A DNA stretch of 64,000 nt from an uncultured Halieaceae bacterium (GTDB lineage Bacteria; Pseudomonadota; Gammaproteobacteria; Pseudomonadales; Halieaceae), in the NCBI GenBank assembly GCA_913031575.1, contig CAJWEV010000003.1, positions 43,722 to 107,721 of the forward strand, read 5' to 3'. Each line of letters opens with the position of its first letter. The stretch's first letter is position 1. The notes below the pieces were generated by a model, which saw only the letters and a list, made by a program, of their open reading frames with translations, searched no databases and was not told the origin of the DNA. A program made the position numbers and the translations under genes. Shown one piece after another: positions 51,634-61,150 of this stretch.

Positions 51634-52899
51634 TTAACTGACGCCTTTGGGCTTTCTCTGCTCCATAAATCCGAAAAGATAACCGGCGACACGTCGCTTT
51701 TGAATTTCATCGGCTCCCTCGGTAATGCGGTATCGTCGGTGATGTCGGTAAATATGCTCGAACGGCTTATAACGCGAGTATCCAATGCCACCATGAACCT
51801 GCATTGCCGTGTCCGCCGCCTCACAGCACAGCTGATTGGCTTGATAATTACACATCGATACTTTGTCGGAGACAGAGAACGCACCATCGCGATCCATCAA
51901 CCAGGCGGTTTTGTGAACTAGTGCTCTCAGCATCTCGCAGCGAGCTTGAAGATCAACTAACGGAAACTGAATCGCCTGGTTGGTTGCTAGCGCTTTGCCA
52001 AAGGGCTTTCGATGCTTTGCATACTCGACAGCCTCGCTAACACAATACTGGGCGGCCCCGAGACTCGATGCGGCCTGCCGAATGCGATTCTCGTTGAAAA
52101 AGTGCTGTACCACCTGTAGGCCACGTCCTTCACCCGCAAAGATGGCAGTGCTGGGTACGCGCACATTGGTAAAGCGGACCCGCGCATGGTCAGATGGCAT
52201 ATTGAAGGTCCAGAGGTACTCTTCAACCTTCACGCCCGGCGAATCCATAGGCACCAGAAACGCAGTTATACCGCTGGCATCTCCCGCTCCGCCAGAGGTA
52301 CGAGCCATCACCATATCGCTATGCGCTTTATGAACGCCTGTGTTCCACGTTTTTACACCGTTGATGACCCAGTCGTCCCCGTCCCGAGCGGCAACGGTTT
52401 CCATGTGGGTGGCGTCGGAACCGTGATCGGGCTCGCTAATACCAAACGCGAAACCGCGTGTTGCGCTTTTAAGTCCCGGCAACCAATCTGCTTGCTGTTC
52501 GGGCGTACCGTACTCGAGCATCAGTAGCAGACCGATATTATTACCAACAATCGAGTGCTCATTCTGTAAGTCGTTATGTAAACCGAGACCCATAGCAGCT
52601 AGATGCTCGCGGATAATGGCCATCCCAAGGTTGCTGCCATCTCGCCCGCCATGCTCACTGGGAAATGGGTAGCTGAAAATACCGGCCGCAATGGCGCGGC
52701 GCTTGGCTTCCCCCAACAGTGTTTCCCAATCTTCGTTGGGGAGCCCGTCGCGCTCCCAATCCGTTCGCGCGTCCTCGCGCCGGTGATCGAAAAATCGGAT
52801 GTTGTCGTTACTGTTCTCGAGCGGCTTGATCTCGCGCTCAATAAAACGATCCACCTCTTCAAGAAAAAGACGGATGTCCTCAGGAATATCGAAGTTCAT
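51634..52899 (-). CDS. acyl-CoA dehydrogenase
   Basis: GISEPDHGSDATHMETVAARDGDDWVINGVKTWNTG; MQVHGGIGYSRYKPFEHIYRHHRRYRITEGADEIQKRRVAGYLF. Confidence 0.94.
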   Translation of the reverse strand: MNFDIPEDIRLFLEEVDRFIEREIKPLENSNDNIRFFDHRREDARTDWERDGLPNEDWETLLGEAKRRAIAAGIFSYPFPSEHGGRDGSNLGMAIIREHLAAMGLGLHNDLQNEHSIVGNNIGLLLMLEYGTPEQQADWLPGLKSATRGFAFGISEPDHGSDATHMETVAARDGDDWVINGVKTWNTGVHKAHSDMVMARTSGGAGDASGITAFLVPMDSPGVKVEEYLWTFNMPSDHARVRFTNVRVPSTAIFAGEGRGLQVVQHFFNENRIRQAASSLGAAQYCVSEAVEYAKHRKPFGKALATNQAIQFPLVDLQARCEMLRALVHKTAWLMDRDGAFSVSDKVSMCNYQANQLCCEAADTAMQVHGGIGYSRYKPFEHIYRHHRRYRITEGADEIQKRRVAGYLFGFMEQRKPKGVS

Positions 52900-53237
52900 A
52901 GCTAAGCGTGTCTTGTTGTTTATACCCTTTTCACGTTACTCACGATTATAGGCAAACACAAACTTGATGCTGAAGTGACGACGGCTGGGAATCAGCTCAA
53001 AGGCCAGACCCCCCGTCACCACTGCCTGCCGACGGAGGATATTGTCGGCACCCGTTGCTGATGATTTACCAGCCTACGATAAGCTAATTTTGCCGCCGTC
53101 CACTGGCTACCGAGCAACTTTTAAGTCGGACATTCAGACCTTCTAAAGTGACAGCCACCAGGGAGAAACAACAACTGTTCCAATCCGAGGCCCACCGGTA
53201 TCACCCGCGGTAAACTCGCAGAAAGCTGCAAGTAAGG

Positions 53238-54056
53238 TTATCGCGCGGGGGCCACAATCGCCATTCTGAGTCCCCGTTCATCCTTATCTGGCGTCGCGGG
53301 AATCATAACTCTTTGGTGCCGATTCCGCTCCGCCGTGAGTAAACATACCAGGGCATCAATGCAGTCATCTACGAGCACGTCTTTGCGTTTGTAATTCTGA
53401 CGCGCTCGCTCGAGCGCAGCATCCACCTCAGGAAGGTCAGTCAGCAGGGAAATACGCTCCGCGCGCCCTACCTCTGTCTTTTTAGAGGCTTTCAGCGCTA
53501 ACCCGTTATTCAGTTGCGCGAAAGCCAGCTCGGGATGACACTCGTGCCACTCACCTCGTCTCTCACGATTCAAAAGCCAATCATCGAGCTCACGTATTTT
53601 TGGGAAAAGATAGAAGGATTGCTTACTCAACCCTTTACCCGTGAGCTCACGTGAAAGGGCATTAGCCTGCGGATAATCACAAATACGGGTGACTGCTCTC
53701 GGCGGTACACCAAATACGCTCGAGGATCGGTACGGCCTCAGTCGCTGTCGCGCCAAAGCATCGCACCGCCGACTCGAATCGTCATTCAACAACCCAATGG
53801 GCATGTCGATCATGACCGTCGTTGCATTACCGAGATGGGGAGCAAGCTCTGACAGGGTCCTTACTATTGCGAGCACCGGTTCACCCTGCAGCTGGAATGC
53901 TGCAACCCAACCAGCTCGACAGCCATCAATACCCACAGCCGGGAATTTTAACGAATTAGAAAGGGCAAGATCTGCCAACATAGGCACGCGAGTTTGAGCC
54001 CTGACGAACGACGGAGTGTGTAGACTACGACAGTAGCGAATCACCTGCACTGACAT
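53238..54056 (-). CDS. DUF429 family protein (predicted RNase H-like fold)
   Basis: GIDGCRAGWVAAF, VMIDMPIGLLND, RPYRSSSVFGVPPR, VDDCIDALVCLLTA; true start may be ATG 53981. Confidence 0.85.
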   Translation of the reverse strand: MSVQVIRYCRSLHTPSFVRAQTRVPMLADLALSNSLKFPAVGIDGCRAGWVAAFQLQGEPVLAIVRTLSELAPHLGNATTVMIDMPIGLLNDDSSRRCDALARQRLRPYRSSSVFGVPPRAVTRICDYPQANALSRELTGKGLSKQSFYLFPKIRELDDWLLNRERRGEWHECHPELAFAQLNNGLALKASKKTEVGRAERISLLTDLPEVDAALERARQNYKRKDVLVDDCIDALVCLLTAERNRHQRVMIPATPDKDERGLRMAIVAPAR

Positions 54057-54264
54057 AGCTGGAAAACCGCGAACAAAGTTGAGGCAAAGGCGGGTCGTCG
54101 GTTACCCCATCGGCATACCACTGCAACGAGTCAGGGCATCTTCCCAGAAAGCGCGAGCTGAATTTCGGCGAGGCATTTACCCATACAACGATAAATCCCA
54201 AAGCCAAAGGCGGCATGATTACGAGCGTCAAAGGGATCAATTTGGGGCCTCTCTGGTTCTGCAA
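54025..54264 (-). CDS. possible small membrane or exported protein
   Basis: 79 aa with N-terminal hydrophobic stretch LIPLTLVIMPPLALGFIVVWVNA; weak evidence. Confidence 0.3.
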   Translation of the reverse strand: MQNQRGPKLIPLTLVIMPPLALGFIVVWVNASPKFSSRFLGRCPDSLQWYADGVTDDPPLPQLCSRFSSYVSAGDSLLS

Positions 54265-54438
54265 TTACCGACGCTGCTCGCAATCGCTTGAATGGTGGTT
54301 GCTTGCAGTACTGGTAAATGCGCAGTGGGTCTGGAACGTCCAGATCTTAAAGCGGCGTCTTAAGCGGATCGGCTAGCATGGAGTCAGTGCAACTATCATT
54401 TCTACGCCTTAGACTTATCGCTCAATGATGACCTGTAA

Positions 54439-54756
54439 TTACATTTGAAATTCGGGCAGCTTAATCGTCATGTCACCGACGCTTTCGCTGGCGTAAATCT
54501 GGCAGCTAAGCCGCGAGTTGTCTTCTCGGTCAGGTCTAAGACCCAACATAGACTCCTCTTGAGGATCAACAGTGGGTAACGGCCCAGCGGATTCTTCGAT
54601 GAAGCAGTGGCAAGTACCACACACCGCACCACCACCACAGTCGGCGTCAATGCCAGGAACGTCGTACTTCATCGCTACTTCCATGATGCTCATTCCCGCA
54701 TCAGCATCGACTTCGTGCTCCGTGCCATCAAACTCAATGAATTTAATTACTGGCAT
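54439..54756 (-). CDS. [2Fe-2S] ferredoxin, adrenodoxin/putidaredoxin type
   Basis: DCGGGAVCGTCHCFIEE and RLSCQI cluster ligands. Confidence 0.94.
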   Translation of the reverse strand: MPVIKFIEFDGTEHEVDADAGMSIMEVAMKYDVPGIDADCGGGAVCGTCHCFIEESAGPLPTVDPQEESMLGLRPDREDNSRLSCQIYASESVGDMTIKLPEFQM

Positions 54757-54843
54757 TACCTATCCTTATCCGCCTCATTAACGCGCCGCGAATTGTGAAT
54801 TATTTCCACTCTTTGCGCTAGTGCCCACCCAGACGAATTTGGC

Positions 54844-55605
54844 TCAACCGCGCCCAGCAACTTTTAATAACAAACCCCTGAAAAGAGTTGATCGCAACAG
54901 TGGATCCAGCCACCGATAGAGTCGACCGGATATAACAACGGAACGGCCCTTATCACAGCCCACTAAACCCTCTCGAACGACCGTAGCTGCGTCATACCAA
55001 ATCCAGGTTGGCGAACTGTTTTTTGCCTCCATCAAGCCCGCAACCTCATGGAACTCGGTGTGAGTGAACCCTGGGCACAAGGCAGCCACGTTGACTCCAG
55101 AGCCGCGTGTTCCCATGTTCAGCTCCTCTGACAATGCAATGACGTACGCCTTTGCAGGTCCATAATTAGCAGAATCAGAGCTGGGAAAGCGACCGGCAAC
55201 CGAGGCCACGTTAATAACCCTGCCGTAGCCACGCTCACGCATACCGGGAATCAATCGACTACACAACTCAGCCACCGTGTTCATCATAAGCTGCTCGAAG
55301 TTACGTTGCGTCGAGTAGTCAGATACCGCTAGGAGATTGGGGCCGGCTATCCCGGCATTGTTAATCAATACATCGACTTTATGACCGCCAGCTGCGACGG
55401 TCTGACATAAATACTCAGGCGCGCCCGGCTGGCTCAAGTCCTGCTCAACGACTGTCACCGGTGTCTTTAGTGTCTCAGCCAGAGCCTCGAGTTTGTCTAC
55501 CCTTCTGGCTACCAGAATAAAGTGCGTCGCCCTGTCATCAAGCTGTCGAGCAAACTCAGCGCCCAATCCGGCCGAAGCGCCCGTGATGAGTACAGTACCC
55601 TTCAT
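54844..55605 (-). CDS. short-chain dehydrogenase/reductase
   Basis: VLITGASAGLGAEFARQL, INNAGIAGP, YGPAKAYVIAL. Confidence 0.93.
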   Translation of the reverse strand: MKGTVLITGASAGLGAEFARQLDDRATHFILVARRVDKLEALAETLKTPVTVVEQDLSQPGAPEYLCQTVAAGGHKVDVLINNAGIAGPNLLAVSDYSTQRNFEQLMMNTVAELCSRLIPGMRERGYGRVINVASVAGRFPSSDSANYGPAKAYVIALSEELNMGTRGSGVNVAALCPGFTHTEFHEVAGLMEAKNSSPTWIWYDAATVVREGLVGCDKGRSVVISGRLYRWLDPLLRSTLFRGLLLKVAGRG

Positions 55606-55638
55606 TTTATATCTGTCCCGCGTAGCCGTCCTAAGTGA

Positions 55639-56559
55639 TCAATTAATCACGCTGCATTCGAAACCGGATACGGGGAAATGCACGTGACACATGCCAACGT
55701 CCTCCGAACGACGCGCCACAATAATGCGAGTCTCACTTCTACTCACCAGCGTGCCAGTCACAGGCACTCGACCCGTATCCAAAGGTGTTACCGTTACCCA
55801 TCGCCCCACGTCTGGATGATCGGCACTCCCCTGTGGGAGTGCTCTCGGTTCCTGTGATTTTGCCGCAACCATAGCCTCATCACTCGAAATAGCCGTGTAC
55901 TGACCCCAACCAAAGCCGGCCATGTGCGCCATCCAAACCTTCACACGCTCTGGTAACGCCGACTTTTTCACGCTCCTAAACCCCTGAGCAAGAAAAATGG
56001 GGTGATAGCAGCAGAAATCACTCAAACAAGGCTCTTCACCGCCCAAAAAAGACTGCGAGACTAGCATCTCGTCCAAGTCCTGCAGGAACGAGGAAAACGC
56101 GGACCTTGCGACCTCAGGCGTCTGTGCAGCAGGGCCATGTCCTTGAGCGAATGAAGCCCGGTCTTTTGCGAACGCAAGCATACCCTTCAAGCCCAGCATT
56201 ATCGTGAGACCTGCCGCTGTTTTCAGCTGCGACCTTTGCCGTATCGCTGCAAAAAAAACATCCGTCTCCGCACGCTTCGCCAGCGCTAATACCGCTTCAC
56301 TCGACGGCGCCAAATCCCGGTCTGCTCGTGATATTACCTCATCACAAATAACGGCGGTGTCGCAGAAAATATCGGCGCCACACTGCATTACGGGGATCCG
56401 ACGGTAGCCACCCGCAAGAATAGCCAGCTGGTCGCGGGGTGGCTGTATAGGCACCTCAACGGATTGCCAACTCACATCCAAATACCCGGCCAACAGGCGC
56501 ACTTTTTCCGCGAAAGGCGACGCCGGGTAGTGATATAGGATAAACGATGAACTAGACAT
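55639..56559 (-). CDS. glutathione S-transferase family protein
   Basis: N-terminal YHYPASPFAEKVRLLAGYLDVSWQSVEVPIQPPRDQLAILAGGYRRIPVMQCGADIFCDTAVI thioredoxin-fold GST pattern. Confidence 0.85.
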   Translation of the reverse strand: MSSSSFILYHYPASPFAEKVRLLAGYLDVSWQSVEVPIQPPRDQLAILAGGYRRIPVMQCGADIFCDTAVICDEVISRADRDLAPSSEAVLALAKRAETDVFFAAIRQRSQLKTAAGLTIMLGLKGMLAFAKDRASFAQGHGPAAQTPEVARSAFSSFLQDLDEMLVSQSFLGGEEPCLSDFCCYHPIFLAQGFRSVKKSALPERVKVWMAHMAGFGWGQYTAISSDEAMVAAKSQEPRALPQGSADHPDVGRWVTVTPLDTGRVPVTGTLVSRSETRIIVARRSEDVGMCHVHFPVSGFECSVIN

Positions 56560-56612
56560 GTGGCTTCCCCCAAATAACCTGCGAGAACCTTAGAGCTCTG
56601 TGGCCTGAATTA

Positions 56613-57251
56613 CTACTGCGCTAGCGCGTCTCTAATGCTTCGAGTGATAGCCTCAACTGACCCGATGCCGTCAATACGATGATAGGAAGGCCCCTCCAAA
56701 GTGCTGTAGAAATCCACTAATGGCCGAGTCTGACTTTCATAAACCGATAACCGGTGCCTAACAGTCTCTTCAGAATCGTCATCTCGCTGAATCAGTGGTT
56801 CGCCGCTAACGTCATCCACACCCTCTACAATGGGCGGGTTATGTGTCACATGATAAACACGCCCGCTACCAGGGTGGACACGTCGACCACTCATGCGTGA
56901 CACAATTTCCTCGTGGTCGACATCTATTTCGATCACCTGATCGATATCAATACCTGCATCGATCATTGCTTCAGCTTGTGGAATGGTTCTGGGAAAACCG
57001 TCAAACAGACAGCCGCTCGCACATTCAGGCGCCTCGAGTCGATCTTTGACTAGGCCGATGATGATCTCGTCGGAAACCAAACCACCCTCGTCCATAATGA
57101 CCTTAGCTTTTTTGCCCAGCTCGCTGCCTGCCTTAACCGCAGCCCGAAGCATGTCGCCCGTGCTGATCTGTGGGATACCGAAGTGCTCGCACAAAAATGC
57201 AGCTTGAGTACCTTTGCCGGCGCCTGGGGCACCCAAAAGAATAATACGCAT
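56613..57251 (-). CDS. adk: adenylate kinase
   Basis: [59 protein letters not shown]; start 57251. Confidence 0.97.
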   Translation of the reverse strand: MRIILLGAPGAGKGTQAAFLCEHFGIPQISTGDMLRAAVKAGSELGKKAKVIMDEGGLVSDEIIIGLVKDRLEAPECASGCLFDGFPRTIPQAEAMIDAGIDIDQVIEIDVDHEEIVSRMSGRRVHPGSGRVYHVTHNPPIVEGVDDVSGEPLIQRDDDSEETVRHRLSVYESQTRPLVDFYSTLEGPSYHRIDGIGSVEAITRSIRDALAQ

Positions 57252-57322
57252 GTCGCTCCTACTTACTGGCATCGGGCCGGATTTCAGTCAAAGAGCCTGA
57301 AAATACACACCGTTCGGCTCGC

Positions 57323-58147
57323 TTACAACCCGAGTTTATTTTCCTCTTTCAGCTTCGCTTTTTGCCAACGTTCGTTAAGTCGGTCAGCGGATTCGTCAAC
57401 CAGAGAAGTCCCCTCTGCCGCCGCATCACGCTCCGCGGATCTAATACGATCCTCAAAACGACGGTTTGCTTTTCTCAGCGCTGCCTCCGCATCGACCTTT
57501 AAGTGTCTTGCGATATTTACGACGGTGAACAGTACGTCTCCAAATTCGTTCTCGATCTCATTTTGATCACCGGAGACCATTGCCTGTTCTAATTCTCTGT
57601 ATTCATCCAAAAGACGGGCCGACACAGTGCTGGCACTCCTGAAGTCAAATCCCACCGTTGCCGCTCGTTTTTGAAGCTTTTGAGCCCTTGAGAGCGCTCC
57701 AAGCGTCGCGGGTACATCATCCATGACACTCGTTTGTGCCCTGTCTGCACGCTCCTTTGCTTTCGACTTTTCCCAATTAATCTTGATAGTGCCCATTGAT
57801 GCTCGATCTTCAATAACGCCTTCAAGCTCCCCATCCTTGAACACATGGGGGTGACGCCGCAGAAGCTTTGCCGTAACACCTGATACGACGGAGTCAAAAT
57901 CAAATCGTCCGTCCTCCTTGCCTAGTTGCGCGTAAAAAATCACTTGGAATAGAAGATCGCCCAATTCTTCCTCAACGTGCGCATAATCCGACCGTTCAAT
58001 CGCATCGATCAGCTCCAGACATTCTTCGAGCGTAAAGGGAGCGATACTTTGGTACGTCTGCTTCAAATCCCATGGGCAACCATTCTCCGGATCGCGAAGC
58101 CGCTCCATCAAGCGCTTGAGGTCCTCTATGTTATAAGCACAGTCCAT
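57323..58147 (-). CDS. mazG: nucleoside triphosphate pyrophosphohydrolase
   Basis: LMERLRDPENGCPWDLKQTYQSIAPFTLEECLELIDAIE, ELGDLLFQVIFYAQLG. Confidence 0.96.
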   Translation of the reverse strand: MDCAYNIEDLKRLMERLRDPENGCPWDLKQTYQSIAPFTLEECLELIDAIERSDYAHVEEELGDLLFQVIFYAQLGKEDGRFDFDSVVSGVTAKLLRRHPHVFKDGELEGVIEDRASMGTIKINWEKSKAKERADRAQTSVMDDVPATLGALSRAQKLQKRAATVGFDFRSASTVSARLLDEYRELEQAMVSGDQNEIENEFGDVLFTVVNIARHLKVDAEAALRKANRRFEDRIRSAERDAAAEGTSLVDESADRLNERWQKAKLKEENKLGL

Positions 58148-58156
58148 GCCTTAAAC

Positions 58157-59056
58157 CTACGAGTAGACGCCAGTTGACAAGTAACGATCACCTCGGTCGC
58201 ACACAATCGCAACCACAGTCACGTTGTCTTGGGATTCCGCAATTTCAAGTGCGGATGCAATTGATGCTCCCGACGAGACCCCGGCGAAAATGCCCTCTTC
58301 ACGGGCCATTCGCCGCATCGTTTCTTCTGCCATCGATTGTGAAACGTCGACAATGCGATCAACCGCAGTAGCATCGAAAATCTTCGGGCGATAGGCCTCC
58401 GGCCAACGGCGAATACCGGGAATCTGGGACCCCTCAATGGGCTGTAGTCCCACAATTTGAATCTCGGGATTCTTGGACTTGAGAAATGAGGACACGCCCA
58501 TGATCGTTCCCGTGGTGCCCATTGAACTGACGAAGTGTGTTACCCCGCCACCGGTTTGCTCCCAAATTTCGGGTCCCGTGGACGACACATGCCCAAGGGG
58601 ATTATCAGGGTTGGCGAATTGGTCGAGTACAATCCCGTCGCCTGCCGCCGCCATGTGACCCGCTAAATCTCGCGCTCCTTCCATACCCTCCGACTGGGTC
58701 ACCTCTATCAGCTCAGCGCCGTACGCTGCCATCGATAACTTTCGTTCACTGCTCATATGGCTGGGCATAATCAGAATCAAGCGATATCCGCGAATGGCCG
58801 CGGCCATGGCCAAGGCAATGCCTGTATTCCCACTGGTTGCCTCTATGATGGTGTCACCAGGCTTGATCAGACCCCGCGCTTCAGCTTCACGAATCATGCT
58901 CATTGCCGGCCGATCCTTCACTGAGCCCGCAGGGTTATTTCCTTCGAGCTTTGCTAGCACCACGCTTTTAGGATTAACCAGCATTCTTTGCAGGCGCACT
59001 AGTGGCGTATGGCCAATAGTGGATTCGATCGTGGGGTACTGTTGCTTATTCATCAA
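58157..59056 (-). CDS. cysM: cysteine synthase B (O-acetylserine sulfhydrylase family)
   Basis: IGHTPLVRLQRM, LEGNNPAGSVKDRPAMSMI, EATSGNTGIALAMAAAIRGY, VSSMGTTGTIMG. Confidence 0.94.
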   Translation of the reverse strand: MMNKQQYPTIESTIGHTPLVRLQRMLVNPKSVVLAKLEGNNPAGSVKDRPAMSMIREAEARGLIKPGDTIIEATSGNTGIALAMAAAIRGYRLILIMPSHMSSERKLSMAAYGAELIEVTQSEGMEGARDLAGHMAAAGDGIVLDQFANPDNPLGHVSSTGPEIWEQTGGGVTHFVSSMGTTGTIMGVSSFLKSKNPEIQIVGLQPIEGSQIPGIRRWPEAYRPKIFDATAVDRIVDVSQSMAEETMRRMAREEGIFAGVSSGASIASALEIAESQDNVTVVAIVCDRGDRYLSTGVYS

Positions 59057-59091
59057 GAATGGTGACCGGGAGCCCCTCTGATTTAGGATGA

Positions 59092-59538
59092 CTATTGTGC
59101 AATGGCAAACGCGACGACCGAGTCTACTTCATCCGCAATGGACACCAAAATCTGTTGCGCACCTATTGCTCGAAGTCTCATTGCCGCTTCACCCGCCAAA
59201 GATACCTGAGGCTTGTTCAACGAGTTTTTTTTAATGGTGATAGAGGGCATAGTAATGCCGCTTCTGAACCCAGTGCCTAGGGCCTTAGCAATGGCCTCTT
59301 TGGCGGCAAAACGTTTCGCAATAAGCGATGAAGTAATAGGTCCGGCGGACAGTTCTTCAGCGGACAACACTTTGCTAGCGAAGCGGTCACCAAAGCGCCG
59401 ATGTACGGCTTCAATCCGTTTAAGCTTTACAATATCAACGCCAATACCCCGCACCACGACAGATTCTCCCGCTACTCTCTCAGTTGTGACTATTTCAGCC
59501 ATTACCCTCTCAGTTGTCACTCTTTCAGCTGCCGCCAC
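59092..59538 (-). CDS. acpS: holo-[acyl-carrier-protein] synthase
   Basis: GIGVDIVKLKRIEAVHRRFGDRFASKVLS, FAAKEAIAKALGTGF; exact start uncertain (GTG 59538, ATG 59502 or a later GTG). Confidence 0.93.
   Translation of the reverse strand: MAAAERVTTERVMAEIVTTERVAGESVVVRGIGVDIVKLKRIEAVHRRFGDRFASKVLSAEELSAGPITSSLIAKRFAAKEAIAKALGTGFRSGITMPSITIKKNSLNKPQVSLAGEAAMRLRAIGAQQILVSIADEVDSVVAFAIAQ
59461..59520. repeat. two adjacent 30-bp imperfect direct repeats at recO/acpS junction
   Basis: Minus strand GTGACAACTGAGAGGGTAATGGCTGAAATA followed by GTCACAACTGAGAGAGTAGCGGGAGAATCT. Confidence 0.75.
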
Positions 59539-60245
59539 TCGCTAACAGCTTCTCGCACTTTTAGGGGATTACCACCCAGGCGCTGGTCTATCGCCAATCG
59601 CATGATGCCCTTCAATTTAGCTTGGCATATGTCGTTTATGTCGCAACCAGACCGTTGCCAGTTTGCCAAAGTTAATAACTGAACGCCCGAAACTACGAGC
59701 GACATGTCTCCACCATGACCGGATACAAAACCTCGCTCGGGCTGATAGCTATAGCTTGCGGTCTCTTGAATAGGACGATCCTCAAAATCACGCTGCCACT
59801 GAATTTGATAGCCAAGCTCCTCCAAGAGCAATAACTCGAACCTACGTAAGGCAAGCTCAGGATCGACAGACGAAGAGATCAGCTCGATAGCTTCACCGTA
59901 GGCTGCGAATAATGTGGGCACAGCATCGAACTTTGGAAGAAGACGTGTGAGTAATTCATTGAGGTAGAGCCCGGAGAACAGTGTCTCACCGACCAGCATG
60001 CGTCTGATACTGGCACTTTCAGCCGCAGCAACGTATTTCAACTCGCTGCTACCGCCGAATTTAACGAGAAGAGGTTGAAATGGCTGCATCAGCGCTGCCA
60101 TCATACCACCGCGTTGCTTTCGGTGAGCCCCCTTAACAACAGCGGACAGGCGACCATCTGCCGCCGTCAGAAAATTTACTAGGTAACTTGAGTCACGATA
60201 TGGTCGTCGTCCTAGCACCCAAGCCGGCTGCATGACCGAGGTCAC
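59517..60245 (-). CDS. recO: DNA repair protein RecO
   Basis: AWVLGRRPYRDSSYLVNFLTAADGRLSAVVKGAHRKQRGG; LYLNELLTRLLP. Confidence 0.95.
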   Translation of the reverse strand: MTSVMQPAWVLGRRPYRDSSYLVNFLTAADGRLSAVVKGAHRKQRGGMMAALMQPFQPLLVKFGGSSELKYVAAAESASIRRMLVGETLFSGLYLNELLTRLLPKFDAVPTLFAAYGEAIELISSSVDPELALRRFELLLLEELGYQIQWQRDFEDRPIQETASYSYQPERGFVSGHGGDMSLVVSGVQLLTLANWQRSGCDINDICQAKLKGIMRLAIDQRLGGNPLKVREAVSEWRQLKE

Positions 60246-61150
60246 GACTCGACTTCAAGTCCAAGACTGCGCAGAGCGCGAATGTCGTCGGACCACCCTG
60301 ATTTAACCTTAACCCAGAGTTTCAACATCACTTTGCAATCAAAGGCTTTTTCCATGTCACGTCGTGCTTCGGTGCCTATTGAGCGAAGTCTTGAGCCACC
60401 GGTGCCAATAACGATCCGCTTTTGCCCATCACGTTCGACAAAGATAATCGCATTGATGTGCAAGACACCCCGATCATCGGTGTGAAACGCCTCTAATTCA
60501 GTCGCTGTCGTATGCGGTAACTCATCCCCGAGCTGGCGTATGATTTTCTCGCGAATAAGTTCCGCTGCCAAAAATCGCTCGGTACGGTTCGTAATTTGGC
60601 CCTCCGGGAATAGATGATACCCGCAGGGGAGCTGCTCTCTGACAAACGTTTCCAGCAGATCTAAATTTTTCTGGCGTAGCGCTGAGATAGGAAAAATGCC
60701 AGCGAAATCATGACGGGTCTGTAGCTCGCTCATCTCCGGGAGTAGCGCATTAGGATCGTCAAACAAGTCCATTTTGTTGACGACAAGCGCCACCGGCACC
60801 TTTACCGAGAGTAGTTTCTCGAGCACCCAGGAGTCCTCTTCAGTCCATTTCCCTCGGTCGATCAGAAACAGAACCAGATCGACATCGACCATCGCGGCGG
60901 TGGCCGACTTATTCATGGCTTTATTGATCGCACGAGGCTCATTGCGATGAAGCCCGGGCGTATCGACAAAAATCATTTGATCCTTGTCGACTGTCTTCAC
61001 ACCCAACACCTGTTGCCGCGTCGTTTGAGGCTTACGTGAGGTAATGCTGATCTTTTGTTCAAGGATAAAATTGAGCAAAGTCGATTTCCCTACATTGGGC
61101 CGCCCTACCAGCGCAACTAAACCACACCGGGTATCTGGATTATCACTCAT
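60242..61150 (-). CDS. era: GTPase Era
   Basis: CGLVALVGRPNVGKSTLLNFILEQKISITSRKPQTTRQQVLGV; KH-domain IGTGGSRLRSIGTEARRDME; start ATG 61150. Confidence 0.97.
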   Translation of the reverse strand: MSDNPDTRCGLVALVGRPNVGKSTLLNFILEQKISITSRKPQTTRQQVLGVKTVDKDQMIFVDTPGLHRNEPRAINKAMNKSATAAMVDVDLVLFLIDRGKWTEEDSWVLEKLLSVKVPVALVVNKMDLFDDPNALLPEMSELQTRHDFAGIFPISALRQKNLDLLETFVREQLPCGYHLFPEGQITNRTERFLAAELIREKIIRQLGDELPHTTATELEAFHTDDRGVLHINAIIFVERDGQKRIVIGTGGSRLRSIGTEARRDMEKAFDCKVMLKLWVKVKSGWSDDIRALRSLGLEVES

